Origin: Rhinolophus ferrumequinum
Taxonomy: Eukaryota > Chordata > Mammalia > Chiroptera > Rhinolophidae
Direction: 5' to 3'
NCBI RefSeq assembly: GCF_004115265.2
Contig: NC_046301.1
Location: forward strand, 39,706,714-39,770,713
DNA: 64,000 bases
Shown here piece by piece: positions 59,019 to 64,000 of this stretch. Position 1 is the stretch's first letter; every line of letters starts with the position of its first letter. A model generated the notes under the pieces. It saw only the letters and a program-made list of their open reading frames with translations, did no database searches and was not told the origin of the DNA. Made by a program: the position numbers and the translations under genes.

Positions 59019-59621
59019 CGAGGAGTGATCAAAAGGTACTGTGAATGTTTAAATTTAGAAAAATGTATTACGGTAAAAAACACATTGCGATTAATCCCCC
59101 TCAAAATACTCCCCCTAGCTCGAACACACTTATCCCATTGTTCTTGCCACTTTCTGAAGCAGTTCTGGAAGTCCTCTTTCCTTAGTGTCTTCACTTCACC
59201 CTCCATCGTGTCAACGTTCCGTGTTCCACATCGCTTCTGGTACGGCAATTTCTGTCAAATAAAAACATGGTGTGTGCTCATCTACCTTATTCACCAAATC
59301 TGGCACCATGCAACTCTGGCTCTTCCCTAAGTGACTTCTGGCTCTTCCCCAAAGTCAAAATGACCATGAAAGGAAAATGTTTTGAATCGATTCAGGACAT
59401 TGAGACAGCCTGGTAAATGACAGCGTAACTAATGACACTCACCAAAGAGGACTTCCAGAACTGCTTCAGAAAGTGGCAAGAATGATGGGATAAGTATGTT
59501 GAAAGAGAGGGAGAGTATTTTGAGTATTTGGCCAAGCATGGGGAATTAACAATGTATCTTTTACTGTAATACATTAAAAAAGAAAATTTAAACATTCACT
59601 GTATTTTTTGATCACATCTTG
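59019..59621. mobile_element. Foldback mariner element with long inverted arms
   Basis: About 603 bp, flanked by TA (59017-59018 and 59622-59623) inside an antisense L1. Both ends share the terminal repeat GTGATCAAAARRTACWGTGA and continue as inverted copies for about 170 bases (59019-59190 against 59450-59621), each encoding the transposase C-terminus [13 protein letters not shown] in opposite directions. The centre keeps mariner coding remains (KVKMTMKGKCFESIQDIETA). It differs from copies A and B in sequence, so it is a separate mariner family. Confidence 0.88.
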
Positions 59622-59792
59622 TATTTCTTGCCTGTTTAATAATAGCCATTCTGACAGGTACTAGTTGATATCTAATTGTGATTCTGATTTGCATTTCCCT
59701 GATGATTAGTGATGTTGAGCATTTTTTCATGTACCTGATGGCCGTCTGTATGTCTTATTTGGAAAAATGTCTATTCAGATCCTCCAAAAAGA

Positions 59793-60222
59793 CATAGGTA
59801 TTGAAGTCCTAACCCCAGGTACCTGTGGCTGTGACCTTATTTGGAAATAAGGTCTTTGCCAATGTAATTAGTTAAGATGAGGTCATATTGGATTAGCCTG
59901 GGCCCTGAATCCAAATTGACTGGTATCCTTATAAGAAGACAAAGTGACACAGACACACAGGAAGAAGGTCACGTGACCATGGAGGCAGAGATTGGGGTGA
60001 TGTAGCTGCAAGCAAACCAGTGAACGCCAGTAACCATCAGAAGCTAGGAAGAGGCAGGGAAGGGTTCTCCCCTCTCCCTTGAAGCCTTCAGAGAGAGCAT
60101 GGCCCCACTGACACCTTAACTTTGAAATTCTAGCTTCCAGAACTGTGAGAGAATCCAGTTCTGTTTCGAGCAACCCAGTTTGTGGTAGTTTATTACAGCA
60201 GCGCCAGGAAACTAATGCAGCC
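59793..60222 (+). mobile_element. MLT1-type LTR (ERVL-MaLR), fossil
   Basis: Sense-oriented MaLR LTR: blocks GAAGTCCTAACCCCAGGTAC, GTATCCTTATAAGAAGACAA and the terminal GCCAGGAAACTAATGCAG. Solo, diverged. It abuts the end of the antisense L1 at about 59792. Confidence 0.75.
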
Positions 60223-60229
60223 TGTTGAT

Positions 60230-60590
60230 CCCTCCTCTTGTCTAGGCCTCAGCTTGCCCATCACCCGCTCCGAGAGGCCTGCCTTGACTTCTAGCTTGAG
60301 CCAGGCCTCCTTTATGTGTTCTCAGGCTTCCCCTGACCACAAGTGTAATAATTCCTAATAATTCCTGTGTCATTGCTTGTTAATCGCGGTGACAGTGAAA
60401 GTCCCATGAAGATGAGTGGCCACTGTCCTACTACCATTATTCTTTCAAGAACATCCATTGTCATTTGCACACGCCCACACCAAGGGCCAGCAATGACAAT
60501 GAGAGAAAATGAGCCGCTCTCCAGTGCCTCTGGTGCTAGAATGTGCTAGATACACAATTACAGTTTGTTGAATGACTAAATAAATGATAA
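60230..60590 (+). repeat. L2 LINE fragment
   Basis: CCGAGAGGCCTGCCTTGACT and ATTACAGTTTGTTGAATGAC; diverged sense L2. Confidence 0.55.
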
Positions 60591-60714
60591 TAGAACTTAG
60601 TTGTCCTCAGAGCCTCCTCCCAGCTGTTTCTGAGAGTCTCCACAGCTGGCTTCTCTAGGGCTCCAGGTCAACTTCTTTGAGCCTTGCCCTACTGGCTTTG
60701 TCTGTCTTAAGTTA

Positions 60715-60810
60715 TTTAACCCTCAGCACAACACTATACAGTAGGTATAAATATTACCCCCATTTTACAGATGAGGAAATAGAGGCTCAGAAATAGGGGT
60801 CATACAATAG
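60715..60810 (-). repeat. MIR SINE fragment
   Basis: CCCATTTTACAGATGAGGAA and TAGAGGCTCAGAAATAGGGG; antisense MIR. Confidence 0.75.
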
Positions 60811-60864
60811 GGGAGCTACTATTATTCCCAGTGATAATCTTCATAGGTGCCTTTCATTTAAAAC

Positions 60865-61150
60865 TCAGAAAGCAACCCAATAAAAACATGAGCAAAAGAT
60901 TTGAACAGACTCTTCACAAATAAAGAAAATTGGGTGCCAAGTAGCACATGAAAAGATTCTCAACATCATTAGCCATCAGGGAAATGCAAAATAACATGGC
61001 ACTGAGATGCCACAACAAAGCTGTTACAATAGCTAAAATGAAAAAGACTGACATTACCAAGTTCTGGTGAGGATATAAAAGAACTGGGACATTTGAAGTT
61101 CATGTAGTTTATTGTATGTCAACGGTACCTCGATGGAATTGAAAAAACAA
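60865..61150 (+). mobile_element. Sense L1 fragment
   Basis: GAACAGACTCTTCACAAATA, AATACCAAGTTCTGG-like block and a 3' end piece GTTTATTGTATGTCAACGGT with A-rich end near 61150. Confidence 0.75.
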
Positions 61151-61857
61151 ATCAGTATGGTAACATTAGGGCACCAAGGCAAAATTTCACTTGAGTGGAA
61201 TTCAATAAGGTAGGAGTGTCTTCTCGTGACTGTAGTTTGGCAGTAGTGCATTAATTTTATCATGGGTCTCTCAGCAATTCCAAGAATGTTTCCATGCCTC
61301 TCCACCCAGTTCCCATGCCCCTTAAAATAAATCAGGCTCTAGAAATCCCTTCCAGGCTGAGCAGTTGCTAGAATAAATGACACACTCTTCAAGAAAACAT
61401 AAATATGTGGATAGATACTTTCTCACGATAGATCATTTCCTTTGTCCAACTTTCTTGCTTTCTTGGAGCCATCTGTCCTGTCTCTCGTGCCTATTACACT
61501 GAGAGCTGTGTGAGAGAACGCTCTAGAAATGAGCTGTTTGTGGCTGTCTTTTTGGCTGAAAGGATGCAAAACTCTTTTTTAATTCAACAAATGTATACTG
61601 AGCATCTATTATGTGGCAGATTCTGTGCTGGATTTGGTGCTACAGCAATGGATAACATAAATACTGTTGTCTCCCCTTGGGGTCTTGGAGGTAGGATGTG
61701 GGAAATAGAGGATGCACTCATTACACAAATGATTACATTGTTACGATTTTAATAAGGGTCATATAGGAAAACACAAGCTTGCAATAGGGGAAGCACACTA
61801 GTTTGGGGGGCTGTGATCCAGGAGGACTTCTCTGAGGAAGCCACATTTAAGCTGGGT

Positions 61858-62222
61858 TCTGTATTAGTCAGAATAAGTCAACTTTCACTGCAGTAACAAG
61901 TAAGTCCAAAACTCAGTGGTTTAACACAACCAAAGTTTATTTCTCCCTCATTTTACTTATCCTACATGGGCTGACAGGGACCCAGCTCCACACAGTTGTG
62001 CAGGGGTCTGGACTGATGAGGTACCCACCCTCCATCTTGTAGCAGCTGTACCATCTGGAACTCATCACCTCAGAGGGACAAGAGGGAGACAGGAGAAGTG
62101 TGTGTGGGCTTTTTGATGTTTCTTGCTCAGAAGTGAGTGACATACAGAAGTGATGTATATCACCTCCACTCACATTTCAGTGGCTGGAATTAGTCAAGGG
62201 AGCCACTTAATTCAATGTAGTT
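61858..62222 (-). mobile_element. Ancient LTR-like mammalian repeat, family uncertain, fossil
   Basis: Starts TGTATTAGTCAGAATAAGTC, with CACCCTCCATCTTGTAGCAG internally and an end near TTCAATGTAG. Resembles a common interspersed LTR-type repeat of eutherian age; I cannot name the subfamily. Confidence 0.45.
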
Positions 62223-62779
62223 TTTCATTCAATGGATACCGGTCTATCCTAGAAATGTCTATCATGGGATCTAAAGGATGAGTAGAAATTAGAAAAAAGA
62301 GAGGAAGGAAGTGCATTCCTGGCAGAATGAAGAGAACATTCAAAGACAGTGGAAGCAAAGAGACAATTCGTCGATGGACTCAAAATTTAGACAGAAAAGG
62401 GTTTTTAATCAAGACCACTATTTCCGGCCAAAATATTGTTCAAGTGTAAGGAGCAAGTAAAGACATTTTATTTTATTTAAAAATAATCTTTTCATTTCGG
62501 ATCACAAGGTACAGGGAAGGGCAATGTCTGTGACTCCTTGGCTGTCTGTAAATGCCCTTGTAAAACACCAGGCTCATCCTGCCCCCAAGTGTTCTTTCAC
62601 ATACTAACACCTGCAGAGTATAGCATAGTCCGTGACCATGTGGGAAGTTTAAACTTGTGTTTTCCAGCTCACCAGCAGATAGTGAAACTGAACTGGCTGT
62701 TCCAGCTGTCAATTTCCTAAAACTCTCACAAACAAGGCCACAGGCAAATTATTCTTGCATAGCTCTGAGAGCCATTAAA

Positions 62780-62975
62780 ACTTTTTCTGTTTAATTAACA
62801 TTTATAGGAGTGACAATGGTTAGTAAAATTCCCTATTAAGTGTACAATTCTGTAATACATCATCTATACATCACATTGTGTGTTCACCACCCAGAGTCAG
62901 TTCTCTTTCCATCACCACATATTTAACCCCCTTTACCCTCTTCTACCGTCCCCCCACCATTAAATTTTTTTTAAA
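62780..62975 (-). mobile_element. Antisense L1 fragment
   Basis: TTGTGTGTTCACCACCCAGA, GTTCTCTTTCCATCACCACA and CCCCCTTTACCCTCTTCTAC match the antisense L1 3' region. Confidence 0.65.
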
Positions 62976-63003
62976 TGCCTTTTCTTAAACAGTAGTGACT
63001 ATG

Positions 63004-63745
<742 letters not shown>

Positions 63746-64000
63746 AAAGACATTGTAAAGCATGGAAGGGCTCAAAAATGTTATCTCCTATGCTCTTAAG
63801 TTCTCAGAAAGTTACTGCATGATGCACGCCACCAAAACAAGGGGGTAAAGCAAGAAAAAAAGAAGACATGAGATTGAGGAAATGGGTCCCAACATAGGTG
63901 ATGAAGAGAATTCCCAGGAGGGTGATAGGAGGAATTACCCAGCAGAAAGAACCCAGGAGGAAAACAGAATGCTACCAATAGATTATCTGGCAGATTTGAT
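63746..64000. other. Unclassified sequence at the window end
   Basis: Non-coding by eye, no splice-linked ORF. Minus-strand pieces such as GCATTCTGTTTTCCTCCTGG and ATCTCATGTCTTCTTTTTTT look like part of an interspersed repeat continuing outside the window, but I cannot name it. Confidence 0.3.

Larger units (their letters stand above)
57785..59792 (-). mobile_element. Antisense L1 interrupted by two mariner elements
   Basis: Pieces 57785-57893, 58735-59018 and 59622-59792 read as one antisense L1: TTAGCATAATGCCCTCAAGA, then TTTATCCATCCATCCATTGA and CTGCACCAATTTACAATCCC, then TGATTTGCATTTCCCTGATG. The gaps are filled by mariner copy B plus an AT-rich tract (57894-58734) and by the foldback mariner (59019-59621). 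Confidence 0.85.

Overview
This window is mammalian nuclear DNA. It carries spliced genes with GT-AG introns, CpG-rich promoters, processed pseudogenes, and MIR, L2, L1 and MLT1 repeats. The lineage marker is a tRNA-derived SINE of about 320-365 bp beginning GGCCGGCCCGGTGGCTCAG (or a diverged form of it), together with Tc1/mariner elements. I take this as a bat, most likely a rhinolophoid such as Rhinolophus or Hipposideros; that is inference from repeat style, not proof. The five protein-coding genes match the human 19p13.2 block ATG4D-KRI1-CDKN2D-AP1M2-SLC44A2, read here in the opposite direction.

Layout. 1-20.1 kb: SLC44A2 (choline transporter-like protein 2) on the minus strand. Twenty coding exons lie in the window and the last ones are beyond base 1. 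There are two alternative first exons, 11.5 kb apart, each in a GC-rich promoter. 20.1-27.1 kb: a repeat-rich gap. In it a PRELID3B processed pseudogene sits inside an L1 and is itself split by a SINE. 27.3-36.1 kb: AP1M2 (clathrin adaptor mu1B), plus strand, 12 coding exons giving 423 codons. 37.2-39.8 kb: CDKN2D (p19INK4d), 2 exons, 166 codons. 40.4-48.4 kb: KRI1 (ribosome biogenesis), 19 coding exons, 708 or 702 codons depending on the start. 49.05-54.5 kb: ATG4D (autophagy cysteine protease), minus strand, 10 exons, 473 codons, converging on KRI1. Its 82-nt intron 8 looks like the counterpart of the human mirtron MIR1238. 55-64 kb: no host gene. This is a graveyard of L1, MLT1-type LTRs, three mariner-type transposons and an RPL13A processed pseudogene.

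The exon models were built by hand. Every junction was checked for GT/AG, and the reading phase stays consistent through each gene, with total lengths equal or nearly equal to the human proteins as I remember them. The genes do not form one pathway; they are a conserved syntenic block of a transporter, an epithelial sorting adaptor, a CDK4/6 inhibitor, a nucleolar factor and an autophagy protease. No undescribed gene system was found. The most interesting non-genic items are the ATG4D mirtron, a foldback mariner, a pair of mariners sharing one internal deletion, a three-layer nested retroinsertion, a cluster of CACCTG E-boxes at the AP1M2 promoter, and several cryptic degenerate tandem repeats.
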